Source of the DNA: an uncultured Pelagibacteraceae bacterium
GTDB taxonomy: Bacteria > Pseudomonadota > Alphaproteobacteria > Pelagibacterales > Pelagibacteraceae
DNA length: 64,000 nt
Direction: 5' to 3'
Assembly: GCA_902558815.1 (NCBI GenBank)
Contig: CACEFF010000001.1
Coordinates: forward strand, 1 to 64,000
The notes under the pieces are model-generated. The model had not been told where the DNA came from. It saw nothing but the letters and a program-made list of their open reading frames with translations, and searched no databases. Positions 7,737 through 16,876 of the stretch are shown piece by piece. The position numbers and the translations under genes were made by a program. Position 1 is the first letter of the stretch. Each line of letters begins with the position of its first letter.

Positions 7737-10578
7737 GTAAACTTCTTTGTTTTAAATTTTTTGTTATTTTATGAAGCCCTGTAGAGTTAGATCCCTTAAT
7801 CATTAAATAATCATTATTATTTAAATTCTTATTTATCAAATCAATTATATCAAATTTATTATCCAATATTGTAGCTCTTTTGTTAGGATTTAATCCCTTA
7901 AAAGTCTCTTTAATATCTTTTCCAATTACATATACTTTATTAATACTCGTTTTATTTAAAATCTTACTTATAAGCTTATGTTGTTTAATAGAATGTTTTC
8001 CTAATTCAAGCATATCTCCTAATATCAAATATTTTCTTGAATTTTTTGAGTCTATTTTTTCAAAATTATCTAAAGCAGTTTTGAGTGACAAGGGGTTTGA
8101 ATTATATGATTCATCTACCAAAAAAAATTTCTTGTTTCTTAATTTAATTTTTGAAATATCCCCTCTTCCATTTGGAGTTTTAAAATTTAAAAAAATATCT
8201 TTTTTTAATTTTTTAATATCTATATATAAATTTAAAGAGGCTATTGTTGCTAAAATATTATATATATTATTGTTATTATTGTTATTTGAATAAAAAGAAA
8301 TAACTTTTTTATTTATGCTAATTAATAATTCATATTTATTATGAATTTTTTTAAACTTAATCAACTTTATCATTGAAGATTTATTTTTAATGCCAAATGA
8401 AATAACTTTTAATTTTTTATTTAATGCAACATTTTTGAGATAACTATAAAATTTATCATCCATATTCAAAACAACAGTGCCCCTACTTTTAATATTATTC
8501 ATAATCTCTGCTTTAGCATCTGCTATTTGATTTATACTTGCAAAGTTTTTGGAATGAGCATAACTAATATTTGTTATAATTCCTAAATCTGGTTTAATAA
8601 TTTTTGTTAAACAATCAATCTCTCCTTTTTTATCCATACCTACTTCGAAAACACCATAACGATCCTTCTGTTTTAAATTAAATAAACTTAGAGGGACTCC
8701 ATATCTATTATTAAATGATTTTGGAGAATAAGTTGTTTTTGATATTTTTTTTAGAGTAAGTCCGATCATTTCTTTTAAAGTTGTTTTTCCACAACTTCCA
8801 GTAATAGAAATAATTTTTGCATTAATATTTTCTCTAAAAATAGACGAGCAATTTGATAAAAAACTTAGAGTATTTTTAACTTTGACTTGTTTTAATAATG
8901 GGTAACTTTTGTTTATTCGGTTAACAATTGCTAAACTAGATTTTTTTTTAAATGCTTCTGAAACAAACCTATTCCCATCATTTTTTTTTCCTCTAATAGC
9001 AAAAAAAACATCATTTTTTTTTATTATTTTAGAGTCTATACAAACATTTTTAATGACTAAATTATTAGATATTTTAGCCTTAGACTGCTCTTTAATAATA
9101 TTTAATTTTAAGTCTTTAGATAAAAATTTATTTTTAAGTTTTATAGATTTCAAAATTACTTGTTTATCGGAAAAAAATAATTTTTTTTTGCCATAATCTT
9201 GAATTTTTTCATGACCCTTTCCAGCAATCAATAAAAGCTCACCTGTATTAAGACTCATTATAGCCTTATGAATTGCTTTTTTTCTATTAGGAAATTCTTG
9301 AATCTTAATTTTTTTAATACCTTTTTTAATTTCTTTTCTAATTTTATCTGGATTTTCATTTCTTGGATTATCATCAGTCAAAAAAATTCTGTCTGAGTAT
9401 TTTTCGGCAATTTTTCCCATCATAGATCTTTTTTGAAAATCTCTTTCTCCACCACATCCAAACACTAAACTTATCTTACTAGATGGAAATTGCTCTTTAA
9501 TATTTAATAAAGCTAACTCTAATGCTGCAGGGGTGTGAGCATAATCTAGAATTACCTTACTAAGATTTTTTATTTCTCCAATTTTTTCTAGTCTTCCTTC
9601 TACAGGTTTAATTTTCTGAATTACTCTAATTATCTTTTTAAATTCTAAGCCACTTTTGTTAGCAGCCAAAATTGCCATTAATATATTTTTTATTTGAATT
9701 TTACCTATTAAATCTAATTTTAATTTATAAATTTTATTATTAAATCTAATTTCTAAAATTTGTTTTTGATTAATAAATGCATGTGAAATTAATTCTATAC
9801 CTTTTTCTTTGCTAAAAATTAAATTTAAGTTCATTCTTTTTTTTTTTGAAATATTCTTTATTCTTTTGCTCTGAGGTATATTTGCATCAGTAATTATATT
9901 TCCTTTTTTTTTTATTAAATGTTCAAATAAATATAACTTTGAATTAAGATAATCTTTCATGGTTTTATGATAATCTAAATGATCATGTGATAAATTTGTA
10001 AATATTCCAACATCAAATAACAATCCATCTAGTCTATTTTGTTTCAATCCATGGCTTGAAGCTTCCATAATTATATATTCAGTTTTTTTTTTTCTAAGAT
10101 CTTTAATAATAGAACACAGTTTGATTGGATCTAAGGTTGTATTATCTAAACTTTTTTTTTCATTATTGTGTCTAATTCCTATAGTTCCTATTGAAGCCAC
10201 TTTCTTGTGATTTAGCTTCAATATTTGGTAATAAAAATCTGCAATCGACGATTTACCGTTTGTACCTGTTACTGCAACTAACTTTTTTGGTTTGTTATCT
10301 AAAATTTTGAAAGCAACATTTGCTAATAATTTTCTTACATTTGAAGAATATAGAAAAACTATATTTTCTTTTTTTTTATTTATCTTTTTTTCTGTAACAA
10401 TTACTTTTGCACCTTTTTTAATGGCAATATCAATAAAGTTATTACCATCGAATTTATTTCCTTTGATAGCAAAAAAGATATCATTTTTTTTTACTTTAGA
10501 ACTATCAAAGGCAATCCCAGAAAAAAAAACGTTGCTATATTTTTTACTTATAAAAGGAATAAAATCTTTGAGTTGCAT
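7726..10578 (-). CDS. murE/murF: MurE-MurF fusion: tripeptide synthetase plus D-Ala-D-Ala-adding enzyme
   Basis: A single 950-codon frame encodes two complete Mur ligases. Residues about 1-475 are MurE: P-loop GTNGKSS (105-111), the DNPR motif (403-406) that marks meso-diaminopimelate specificity, and GKGHEK (about 453-458). After a short linker near 480-503, residues about 504-950 are MurF: an N-terminal domain, P-loop GSCGKTT (594-600), and a DESYNSNP motif further on. There is no internal stop or frameshift, and mraY follows directly. Each half matches the usual length of the separate enzyme, so both activities are expected. Similar fusions are known elsewhere, for example in Bordetella. 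Confidence 0.94.
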   Translation of the reverse strand: MQLKDFIPFISKKYSNVFFSGIAFDSSKVKKNDIFFAIKGNKFDGNNFIDIAIKKGAKVIVTEKKINKKKENIVFLYSSNVRKLLANVAFKILDNKPKKLVAVTGTNGKSSIADFYYQILKLNHKKVASIGTIGIRHNNEKKSLDNTTLDPIKLCSIIKDLRKKKTEYIIMEASSHGLKQNRLDGLLFDVGIFTNLSHDHLDYHKTMKDYLNSKLYLFEHLIKKKGNIITDANIPQSKRIKNISKKKRMNLNLIFSKEKGIELISHAFINQKQILEIRFNNKIYKLKLDLIGKIQIKNILMAILAANKSGLEFKKIIRVIQKIKPVEGRLEKIGEIKNLSKVILDYAHTPAALELALLNIKEQFPSSKISLVFGCGGERDFQKRSMMGKIAEKYSDRIFLTDDNPRNENPDKIRKEIKKGIKKIKIQEFPNRKKAIHKAIMSLNTGELLLIAGKGHEKIQDYGKKKLFFSDKQVILKSIKLKNKFLSKDLKLNIIKEQSKAKISNNLVIKNVCIDSKIIKKNDVFFAIRGKKNDGNRFVSEAFKKKSSLAIVNRINKSYPLLKQVKVKNTLSFLSNCSSIFRENINAKIISITGSCGKTTLKEMIGLTLKKISKTTYSPKSFNNRYGVPLSLFNLKQKDRYGVFEVGMDKKGEIDCLTKIIKPDLGIITNISYAHSKNFASINQIADAKAEIMNNIKSRGTVVLNMDDKFYSYLKNVALNKKLKVISFGIKNKSSMIKLIKFKKIHNKYELLISINKKVISFYSNNNNNNNIYNILATIASLNLYIDIKKLKKDIFLNFKTPNGRGDISKIKLRNKKFFLVDESYNSNPLSLKTALDNFEKIDSKNSRKYLILGDMLELGKHSIKQHKLISKILNKTSINKVYVIGKDIKETFKGLNPNKRATILDNKFDIIDLINKNLNNNDYLMIKGSNSTGLHKITKNLKQRSLHVI

Positions 10579-10581
10579 TAC

Positions 10582-12270
10582 TTAATTAATTTCACCGTAT
10601 TTTGTGGCTAAAATAGGCCCAATTTTTTCTACAATTTGTCCTGTAACCTCAACTGTTGTCCAACCTGAAGTATTAAATGGAGTGCCTTTATATTTAATAT
10701 TAGATCCATCCCTATAGTGATAAATATAATCTTTGTTGGTTTTGGGCTCATCGAGCATAACTGCTAAAACAAATTTTGGTTTAGATGTTGGAAAAACAGA
10801 TATAAAAGAATTTATTTTCTTTTTTGAATATCCACCAACCGTGCTTTTTTGGGCAGTGCCAGTTTTTCCTCCAATTTCATATCCAGCAACATTTGCTAAA
10901 GAGGCAGTTCCCTCTTTTGTGGTCACAATTTTTCTTAAAATTGGTAATATTTTTTTTGATACTTCTGCATTTAAAATTTTTTCTCGATCAATCTTTTTAG
11001 TCTTTTTGATAAGACTTGGATTAATATTATACCCTCCATTTACTATAATTGAATAAGCTTTTGCTAATTGGAGTAAAGTTGTTGTTATACCATGGCCAAA
11101 TGAAATTGTCGCAAGTGGACACTTACCCCAATTAAATTTAATTGGTTTTCCAACTTCATCGATGTCAAAAGTAGTCTCTCCTAGAATACCAATTTTTGAT
11201 AAAAATAACTTGTAATTATCTTCTCCAATTTTTTGACCAATTCTTACTGAGCCTATGTTTCCAGATCTAATTAAAATTTGCTCTGCTGTTAAATTTGAAG
11301 GTATCTTATTGTCATATTCTCTAATAGAAAATCCTGCACAGGTTAATAATTTTGGTAAATCTACAAATTCAGTTTCTGGTTCGACAATTTCTTCATCAAA
11401 AGCTGCTGCTAAAGTCAAAGTTTTAAAAACTGAACCAAATTCATAAACTCCTTTAGTTGCTCTATTTATAAAATTTAAATCACTAATTTTCTCTCTTTTA
11501 TTAGGATCGAAATCAGGCAAAGAAACTAACGAAAAAATTTCTCCATTATTGACATTCATTAAAATTGCTGCACTACCTTTTGTATTAAAAACTTTATTAA
11601 ACTTTAAAAGTTCTCTTCTAATTAAAAATTGAATATCTTTATCAACTGTTAATTTTATTGGTTGTTGAATTTTTTTTAAATCTTCATCAAGTGATTTTTC
11701 TAATCCTGATATACCATTATTATTGTCATCAATTTGACCAATAATATGACTGAACAAATTTTTTTGTGGATATATCCTTGTTAATTTATCCTCTGATTGA
11801 ATAGATTTATCACCCAATTTCATTAATTTTTCATAGTTTTCTTCAGATATTTTTCTTTCAAAATAAAAAAAGTTTTTATTCTCAATTTTAGATGCAATTT
11901 TGGAATAATCTTTATTTGGAAAAATATATTTTAAATTTAGTAACAACTTTTTTTTATCTATAATCTTTTTAGTACTTATTCCAATGTCAATTGAGCTTAC
12001 TGTTTTTACTAAATATTTATCATTTCTATCAACTATATCTGCTCTATAAAGGCTATTTATTGGTTTTTTTAAGTTATTACTAATCTCAAATTTTACCTTT
12101 CGAGATCCGAGATGAATTAAATGAATGGAATATATAATAAAAATCATTACAAAAATAAAAAAAATAAATGAAATTCTATTAAATGATATATTTAGTTTTG
12201 ATTCATTTTTTTCATATAAAAAATTACTTTGTCTATCTTCTAAAATTATTCTTGAATTTTTATTACTCAT
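10582..12270 (-). CDS. ftsI: Septal peptidoglycan transpeptidase, penicillin-binding protein 3
   Basis: Cross-links septal peptidoglycan together with FtsW; anchored in the inner membrane with the catalytic domain in the periplasm. The 562 residues show one N-terminal membrane segment (about 32-54), a dimerisation/pedestal region, and the transpeptidase domain with the catalytic S280-V-F-K283, the S336-G-N338 motif and K469-T-G-T472. It overlaps ftsL by 8 bp and ends 3 bp before murE/murF. Class B PBP of division type by motif set and position. Confidence 0.95.
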   Translation of the reverse strand: MSNKNSRIILEDRQSNFLYEKNESKLNISFNRISFIFFIFVMIFIIYSIHLIHLGSRKVKFEISNNLKKPINSLYRADIVDRNDKYLVKTVSSIDIGISTKKIIDKKKLLLNLKYIFPNKDYSKIASKIENKNFFYFERKISEENYEKLMKLGDKSIQSEDKLTRIYPQKNLFSHIIGQIDDNNNGISGLEKSLDEDLKKIQQPIKLTVDKDIQFLIRRELLKFNKVFNTKGSAAILMNVNNGEIFSLVSLPDFDPNKREKISDLNFINRATKGVYEFGSVFKTLTLAAAFDEEIVEPETEFVDLPKLLTCAGFSIREYDNKIPSNLTAEQILIRSGNIGSVRIGQKIGEDNYKLFLSKIGILGETTFDIDEVGKPIKFNWGKCPLATISFGHGITTTLLQLAKAYSIIVNGGYNINPSLIKKTKKIDREKILNAEVSKKILPILRKIVTTKEGTASLANVAGYEIGGKTGTAQKSTVGGYSKKKINSFISVFPTSKPKFVLAVMLDEPKTNKDYIYHYRDGSNIKYKGTPFNTSGWTTVEVTGQIVEKIGPILATKYGEIN

Positions 12271-12565
12271 TTATTAATAATTTTTCTATTCCAAATTTTA
12301 TTATTCCTTTATCTATAATTTTAATCTCCTGAATTTTTTTTTTTAATAATATTCCTTCAAAATATTGTTCTTGAAATTCAATTAATTTTTCTGCAGAACT
12401 GAGATAATCATGTTCTAATCTTATGTTTTCCAAATCTTTTTTTAAGCTTCTTATACTTTCCTTTTTGACAAATATTTCATCATCAATTCTTTTTGTTGAA
12501 TTTTTTATAAAGGCTGTGAATAATATTAAAAATGAAATTGAAATGACAACTATAATTTTTTTCAT
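12263..12565 (-). CDS. ftsL: Cell division protein FtsL-like
   Basis: The 100-residue product has a single N-terminal membrane helix (about 3-20), followed by a charged stretch with coiled-coil character (about 30-75). That is the FtsL/FtsB architecture. Sequence identity alone would not settle it, but the position between rsmH and ftsI is the standard ftsL position. It overlaps rsmH by 4 bp (ATGA) and ftsI by 8 bp. Expected role: bridging FtsB/FtsQ to FtsI/FtsW in the divisome. The assignment rests on position plus topology. Confidence 0.75.
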   Translation of the reverse strand: MKKIIVVISISFLILFTAFIKNSTKRIDDEIFVKKESIRSLKKDLENIRLEHDYLSSAEKLIEFQEQYFEGILLKKKIQEIKIIDKGIIKFGIEKLLINE

Positions 12566-13560
12566 AGTTTATCACTTATATTTTCTATATTTATCAGATA
12601 CTCAAATTTTTTAAGAATATCTGTATCAAAGTTATAAAAGTCACTCTTTTTAATTATATAACGAAGTTTTGCAGACCTTGAGGGTGCGTTTTGAGCAAGC
12701 TCCTTTTGGGTTGGGGTAATAGGTTTTTTTTGGACCGATTTAAATAGGGTATCAGGTTGATCTAATTTTGGAAGATAGCGAGAGACACTCTTATTTTCAG
12801 ATAAATTTTTAAAAAAATACTTAACTATTTTGTCTTCTAATGAGTGAAAAGTAACAACTGCTAAAACTCCATCCTTTTTTAATATTTTAGCGGCAGCTAT
12901 TAAGCCAAATATTAATTCGCTTATTTCTTTATTTACAAAAATTCTTAAAGCTTGAAAAACTTTAGTAGCACTATGAATCTTATAATTTTTTTTTCTCTTA
13001 GTTTTTTGTATTAATTTAACTAAACTTTGAGTATCAATTTTTTTATTTTTTCTTTCTAAAATAATATTTTTTGAAATTTTTTTTGCTTCTTTTTCTTCTC
13101 CAAAAAACTTGAATATTTTTTCAAGATCAACTTGATCTAAATTATTAATTGCATCTTTTGCTGAAAAATTATTAATACCCATTTGCATATTTAAATCACC
13201 GACTGAATAAAATGATAAACCTTTATTTGGGTCTTTAATTTGAGTATATGAATAACCTAAATCAAAAAATATACTTTTAATATTCTCATTTTTCAATTTA
13301 AGATTTAATAATTCACTAAATTTTTTATTTTTAAATATTAATCTGCCCTGAAAATCTTTTAAAATTTTATCTGCTTCTTTTTTACTTTCTATATCTCTAT
13401 CTATTGCAATGACTCTGGTATTGTCATGACTTAAAATTTTTCTTGTGTATCCACCTTGACCAAATGTGCAGTCAATAAATGTGCCACCATGCTGAGGGGA
13501 AATAATGCTAATTAATTCATTTAGCAGTACGGGATAGTGTTTTGCAATATCCAATACCAT
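12562..13560 (-). CDS. rsmH: 16S rRNA (cytosine(1402)-N(4))-methyltransferase
   Basis: SAM-dependent methyltransferase that makes N4-methyl-C1402 in 16S rRNA. It has the HYPVLL start motif, the SAM-binding [15 protein letters not shown] region, FDLGYS, and the C-terminal [12 protein letters not shown] motif of MraW/RsmH. The frame also starts at 13572, but the ATG at 13560 has a GGAAG Shine-Dalgarno-like sequence 8 nt upstream and places HYPVLL at the usual distance from the N-terminus; this choice is a judgement. It follows ftsZ in this operon instead of mraZ, which is unusual. Confidence 0.94.
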   Translation of the reverse strand: MVLDIAKHYPVLLNELISIISPQHGGTFIDCTFGQGGYTRKILSHDNTRVIAIDRDIESKKEADKILKDFQGRLIFKNKKFSELLNLKLKNENIKSIFFDLGYSYTQIKDPNKGLSFYSVGDLNMQMGINNFSAKDAINNLDQVDLEKIFKFFGEEKEAKKISKNIILERKNKKIDTQSLVKLIQKTKRKKNYKIHSATKVFQALRIFVNKEISELIFGLIAAAKILKKDGVLAVVTFHSLEDKIVKYFFKNLSENKSVSRYLPKLDQPDTLFKSVQKKPITPTQKELAQNAPSRSAKLRYIIKKSDFYNFDTDILKKFEYLINIENISDKL

Positions 13561-13590
13561 GGTGGCTTCCATTTATTTTTTTGAAGACCA

Positions 13591-15051
13591 TTAATTTTTT
13601 TGTCTTCTTAAAAATGCTGGTATTTCAAGATCATCTTCCTCATGATCATCTTTGGTAGTTTCTAACAAGTCATCTGTGATTACATCTTGATTGTTAGAAG
13701 AAAATAAATCTGGCTCATCAGTATCTACTCCAAATTCTTTAAGATCACTAGATTGAGTCATTTCTGTCTCCGAGACTTCCATTGCTTCTTTAGAAAATGA
13801 TTTTTCATTATGATCTGAAACATTATTTACAATACTTTCAGCTTCTTGATTTTTTAGTAATTCCTCATTGTATTGATTATTTACTTCATCAACTGACTCA
13901 TTAAAGTTTTCTGTTACAATTTCATTTTCTAGTTTTAAAGCATTTGCTCCATGTGTAACCATATTGGAAGTGTTATTAGAATAAGAAAAAGATGCAGTTG
14001 CATTATTTGATCCAAAATCAGAATATCCTGGGTTTCGATTTTGAATTCGATGAACCATATTAACAACTGATTTAGATTCAGGATGTTGATTGTCCAATGA
14101 TGTAGCAACTATTGAAACTCTTATTTTGCCTGCAAGAGCCTCATCTGTAATTGCACCTATAATGACTTCTGCATCAGCTTCAACTTCTGATCTAATTTTA
14201 TTGACTACTTCATCAACTTCAAAAAGTTTAAGATCTTTTCCACCAGTAATATTAACTAATAAACCTTTTGCTCCTTTGAGCGTATAGTCATCAATTAAAG
14301 GATTACTAATTGCCATTTCTGTGGCTTGCATAGCTCTGCCATCTCCTTCAGCTTCTCCTGTTCCCATCATTGCTTTACCCATTGATGCCATAACAGTTTC
14401 AACATCAGCAAAATCTAAATTAATTATTCCTGGTCTTACCATTAGATCAGTAACACTTTGAACTCCGTGCATTAAAACATTATTTGAAAGATTAAAAGAT
14501 TCTTCAAAAGTAGTTTGTTCATTAGCGATTTTAAATAAATTTTGATTAGGTATTACAATAATTGTATCTACGTGTTTTCTTAATTCTTCTAATCCAATTT
14601 GAGCTCTTCTCATTCTTGAAGGGCCCTCATATAAAAAAGGAAGTGTTACTACACCTACTGTTAATATATTTAATTCTTTTGCAGCTCTTGCTATTACATG
14701 TGCGGCTCCTGTTCCTGTGCCTCCACCCATTCCAGCAGCAATAAAAACCATGTTTGCACCTTGCAAAATATTTACAATTTCATTTAAAGACTCGTCTGCT
14801 GCGGCTTGACCTATATCTAGTTTTGCTCCTGCACCTAAACCTTTAGTTAAATTCAAACCAATTTGAATTTTTGATTTTGCTTTACTGTGTTTGAGATCTT
14901 GAGCATCTGTATTAACTGCGATGAATTCTACACCTTGCATTCCATTTTCAATCATTTCATTAATTGCATTTCCACCTGCGCCACCAACTCCCATAACTAA
15001 AAGTCTTGGTTGCAACTCTTTTATCTCTGGTGTTTTAAAGTTAATCGTCAT
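13591..15051 (-). CDS. ftsZ: Cell division GTPase FtsZ
   Basis: Tubulin-like GTPase that forms the Z-ring. The 486 residues carry the N-terminal GVGGAGGNA nucleotide loop (21-29), the tubulin signature GGGTGTG (109-115) and the T7-loop NLDFADV. A long acidic, Ser/Asn-rich linker (about 330-465) leads to the conserved C-terminal peptide IPAFLRRQ (477-484), the FtsA/MipZ/ZipA docking tail in alphaproteobacterial style. The gene sits 14 bp after mraZ and just before rsmH. In most bacteria ftsZ ends the dcw cluster behind ftsQ-ftsA, so this placement is a real rearrangement. Confidence 0.98.
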   Translation of the reverse strand: MTINFKTPEIKELQPRLLVMGVGGAGGNAINEMIENGMQGVEFIAVNTDAQDLKHSKAKSKIQIGLNLTKGLGAGAKLDIGQAAADESLNEIVNILQGANMVFIAAGMGGGTGTGAAHVIARAAKELNILTVGVVTLPFLYEGPSRMRRAQIGLEELRKHVDTIIVIPNQNLFKIANEQTTFEESFNLSNNVLMHGVQSVTDLMVRPGIINLDFADVETVMASMGKAMMGTGEAEGDGRAMQATEMAISNPLIDDYTLKGAKGLLVNITGGKDLKLFEVDEVVNKIRSEVEADAEVIIGAITDEALAGKIRVSIVATSLDNQHPESKSVVNMVHRIQNRNPGYSDFGSNNATASFSYSNNTSNMVTHGANALKLENEIVTENFNESVDEVNNQYNEELLKNQEAESIVNNVSDHNEKSFSKEAMEVSETEMTQSSDLKEFGVDTDEPDLFSSNNQDVITDDLLETTKDDHEEDDLEIPAFLRRQKN

Positions 15052-15065
15052 TTTTTTATCCCCCG

Positions 15066-15521
15066 TTATTTGTTAAGTTGAAGCTCCCACTTAAGGCTAG
15101 CACGATTTAAATTTGATTTTTTCTTTGCATTAACCTTAAATTTTTCAAAAGCTGTTGGCTCCCATATTTGAAATGTTTTGCCTTGGCCAACAAACAACAT
15201 ACTACTTTTAATATTTGCATGTTTTAATAATTTCGATGTAAGTGATATTCTTCCTTCACCATCAAACTGTAAATTAACACTTTCAGATAATATCGATGTT
15301 GCAAAATAATCTCTTTTTTCCTCAAAGGGATTTAATGAATCAATTGTATTTGAAATTTTTTCTATTCTATCTTGTGGCCATGCTTCTATTGATTTGTGAT
15401 TAAAAGATGGGTAACAAATTACTCCATTGTACCCAAGGTTGGATAAATAAGACCTATAACTTGCAGGCACTGATACCCTTCCCTTCTTGTCTAATTTGTT
15501 TTCGTAACTTGATAAAAACAT
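15066..15521 (-). CDS. mraZ: Transcriptional regulator MraZ
   Basis: AbrB-fold DNA-binding protein that regulates the dcw operon it heads. The 151 residues contain the two tandem MraZ half-domains, with their DxxxR motifs at D11-K-K-G-R15 and at DGEGR (about 87-92). The length is close to the family's 140-155. Upstream lie three TGGG boxes at 10-bp period over a good sigma-70 promoter, matching known MraZ autoregulation. First gene of the operon. Confidence 0.95.
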   Translation of the reverse strand: MFLSSYENKLDKKGRVSVPASYRSYLSNLGYNGVICYPSFNHKSIEAWPQDRIEKISNTIDSLNPFEEKRDYFATSILSESVNLQFDGEGRISLTSKLLKHANIKSSMLFVGQGKTFQIWEPTAFEKFKVNAKKKSNLNRASLKWELQLNK

Positions 15522-15548
15522 AAACCATAATTTCTATAGACCCTTATT

Positions 15549-15572
15549 TGGGAATATATGGGATATTATGGG
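15549..15572 (+). promoter_or_regulatory. MraZ operator: three TGGG boxes at 10-bp spacing
   Basis: TGGG occurs on the plus strand at 15549-15552, 15559-15562 and 15569-15572, exactly one helical turn apart. In E. coli, MraZ is reported to bind direct repeats of TGGGN separated by 5 nt, the same period. Here the boxes flank and cover the -10 element of the minus-strand mraZ promoter, so binding should block RNA polymerase. The orientation relative to mraZ (boxes on the non-coding side) should be compared with E. coli. Confidence 0.75.
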
Positions 15573-15591
15573 TTTTTTTAAACAGAGTCAA
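15563..15591 (-). promoter_or_regulatory. Promoter of the mraZ-ftsZ dcw operon, with GANTC in the -35
   Basis: On the minus strand, TTGACT (15591-15586) and TAATAT (15568-15563) are separated by exactly 17 bp, a near-consensus sigma-70 promoter about 40 bp upstream of the mraZ ATG. The -35 box overlaps GACTC (plus-strand GAGTC, 15585-15589), a GANTC target for the CcrM methylase encoded at 57620. It is the only clear promoter for the dcw genes seen here. Confidence 0.75.
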
Positions 15592-15679
15592 TACCCTCAA
15601 TCTTGTATAATTATAAGTAATTTGACCTGAAAAAAAAGTGAATCAAAACGTGAACATTTATTTAAATTTAAGAAGATAT

Positions 15680-16037
15680 GCCAGATAAACTATAAGCCGG
15701 TTTCTGTCATTTAAATTTATCATTTGTCTAGGCTTAAAATCACTCTTAAGCTCAAGCAACTAACCCTGATGACTAGCCAAGGATGGCTTTTAGTTTTTCA
15801 ACAATGTCATCTCTACTTAGTCTTGCTCCCAGTGGGGTTTTCCAGCGTTCATTGTTACCAATAGAACCGGTGTGCTCTTACCACACCTTTTCACCCTTGC
15901 CATGTTATGGCGGTTTATTTTCTGTGGCACTATCCCTAGGGTTGCCCCCGCCAGGTGTTACCTGGCACTGTATCCTTGTAGAGTCCGGACTTTCCTCTTT
16001 AAAAATTAATTTAAAGCGATAAATCGTTTATCTGGCT
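15680..16037 (-). ncRNA. rnpB: RNase P RNA component, bacterial type A
   Basis: Catalytic RNA that trims 5' leaders from pre-tRNAs. On the minus strand the ends form an 11-bp P1 helix: GCCAGATAAAC (16037-16027) pairs with GTTTATCTGGC (15690-15680). Conserved core elements follow in order: GAGGAAAGTCCGGACTC near the 5' end, a GGGGGCAACCC region, AGGGTGAAAAGGTGTGGTAAGAGC-like P8-P10 sequence, and ACAGAAACCGGCTTAT near the 3' end, which pairs in P4 and carries the tRNA-CCA-binding context. Length is about 358 nt. The exact ends are inferred from P1. Confidence 0.95.
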
Positions 16038-16043
16038 TAGTTA

Positions 16044-16071
16044 ATTTATTATTTTTAACGAGAAATTCAAG
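16044..16071 (-). promoter_or_regulatory. Probable rnpB promoter
   Basis: On the minus strand, TTGAAT (16071-16066) and TAAATT (16049-16044) are separated by 16 bp, and the first base of RNase P RNA lies 7 nt after the -10 box. The 46-bp gap between the amidase stop codon and rnpB leaves no other place for a promoter. Confidence 0.5.
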
Positions 16072-16083
16072 AATTAAAATTTA

Positions 16084-16824
16084 CTAATTTATAACATTTT
16101 TACTTATTAGAAGACATTCTTTATCTAATTTACCGTTTATCAAATCCTGTCTGTATCTTCTTTGAAACGCTTTTACAATATAATCAATATTTTTTTTTAA
16201 ATCTTTACCTTTGGACATTGAATATCCAATCTTTTGAATATTATTTAAAAATTCTCCTTTCTCTTTTAACGAAAGTTTAAGTTTTCTAAATTTTCTAATT
16301 CTTTTTAATTTCAAATTATGCCACAAACACAACTTATCTTTTGCTAGATTTCTCCAAGGAAATTTTTCTCCAGGATCTTTTTTACGATTTGGAGATATGT
16401 CTGAATGACCTAAAATAGATTTGTAAGAAATTTTGTATTTTTTTGATAAATATTTTATTAACTTTTTTAAAGAAGAAATTTGTTTTAAAGAGAAATTCCT
16501 ATACCCATGTTGATGACCAGGATTAGTTAACTCAATTCCAATAGAGTATTTATTTAATGATTTATAAGTTTTCCATTTTGATTCACCCGCGTGCCATGCC
16601 TCATATAGGTCTGGCACTAAATTTAATATACTACCATTTCTTTTTATATAATAATGCGAGCTTACTTTTGATTTTGGATCACATAATTTTTTAATTGACG
16701 ACGATTCTTTTTTCATCCCAGTGTAATGAATAATAATAAATTTAATTCTTTTTTTTTCTCTTTTTGGCAAGCTAAAATTAAACGAATACTCTGAAGTCAA
16801 TTTTATGCCAATTTTTAAGCTCAT
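16084..16824 (-). CDS. AmpD-like N-acetylmuramoyl-L-alanine amidase
   Basis: Zinc amidase (Amidase_2 fold) expected to cleave the bond between MurNAc and L-Ala in peptidoglycan or recycled anhydro-muropeptides. The 246 residues show the first zinc histidine in IIHYTG (about 31-36), SSHYYIKRNG, a GIELTNPG core, the second histidine in LGHSDISP, and the third ligand Asp in the following KKDPG segment. There is no signal peptide, so a cytoplasmic recycling role is plausible. A C-terminal extension of about 75 basic residues may be a peptidoglycan-binding-like domain. Precise identity (AmpD or AmiD type) is uncertain. Confidence 0.85.
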   Translation of the reverse strand: MSLKIGIKLTSEYSFNFSLPKREKKRIKFIIIHYTGMKKESSSIKKLCDPKSKVSSHYYIKRNGSILNLVPDLYEAWHAGESKWKTYKSLNKYSIGIELTNPGHQHGYRNFSLKQISSLKKLIKYLSKKYKISYKSILGHSDISPNRKKDPGEKFPWRNLAKDKLCLWHNLKLKRIRKFRKLKLSLKEKGEFLNNIQKIGYSMSKGKDLKKNIDYIVKAFQRRYRQDLINGKLDKECLLISKNVIN

Positions 16825-16876
16825 TTTTGTGAATTAGTTATTTTACTTTAAAATTTAATATATTATAAGGACAGTT

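Larger units (their letters stand above)
15522..16083. other. Non-coding stretch between mraZ and the amidase gene
   Basis: The only stretch above 300 bp without a protein gene. It holds the mraZ promoter and operator (15549-15591), an AT-rich spacer with no clear signal (about 15592-15679), RNase P RNA (15680-16037) and the probable rnpB promoter (16044-16071). I found no obvious hairpin terminator after rnpB, only a T-run on the minus strand near 15632-15639 without a convincing stem. Confidence 0.8.

Noticed and set aside
7880-8293. 137-codon frame antisense to murE/murF
   Set aside because: Overlaps the conserved MurF domain in reverse; hydrophobic Phe/Leu/Ile composition typical of antisense in AT-rich genes.
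15640-15660. ACGTGAACA as a possible parS half site
   Set aside because: Only one half is similar and a base is missing; no symmetry.
15783-16022. Open frame of 79 codons on the plus strand
   Set aside because: It lies wholly antisense to RNase P RNA, which explains the conserved sequence; the peptide has no family resemblance.
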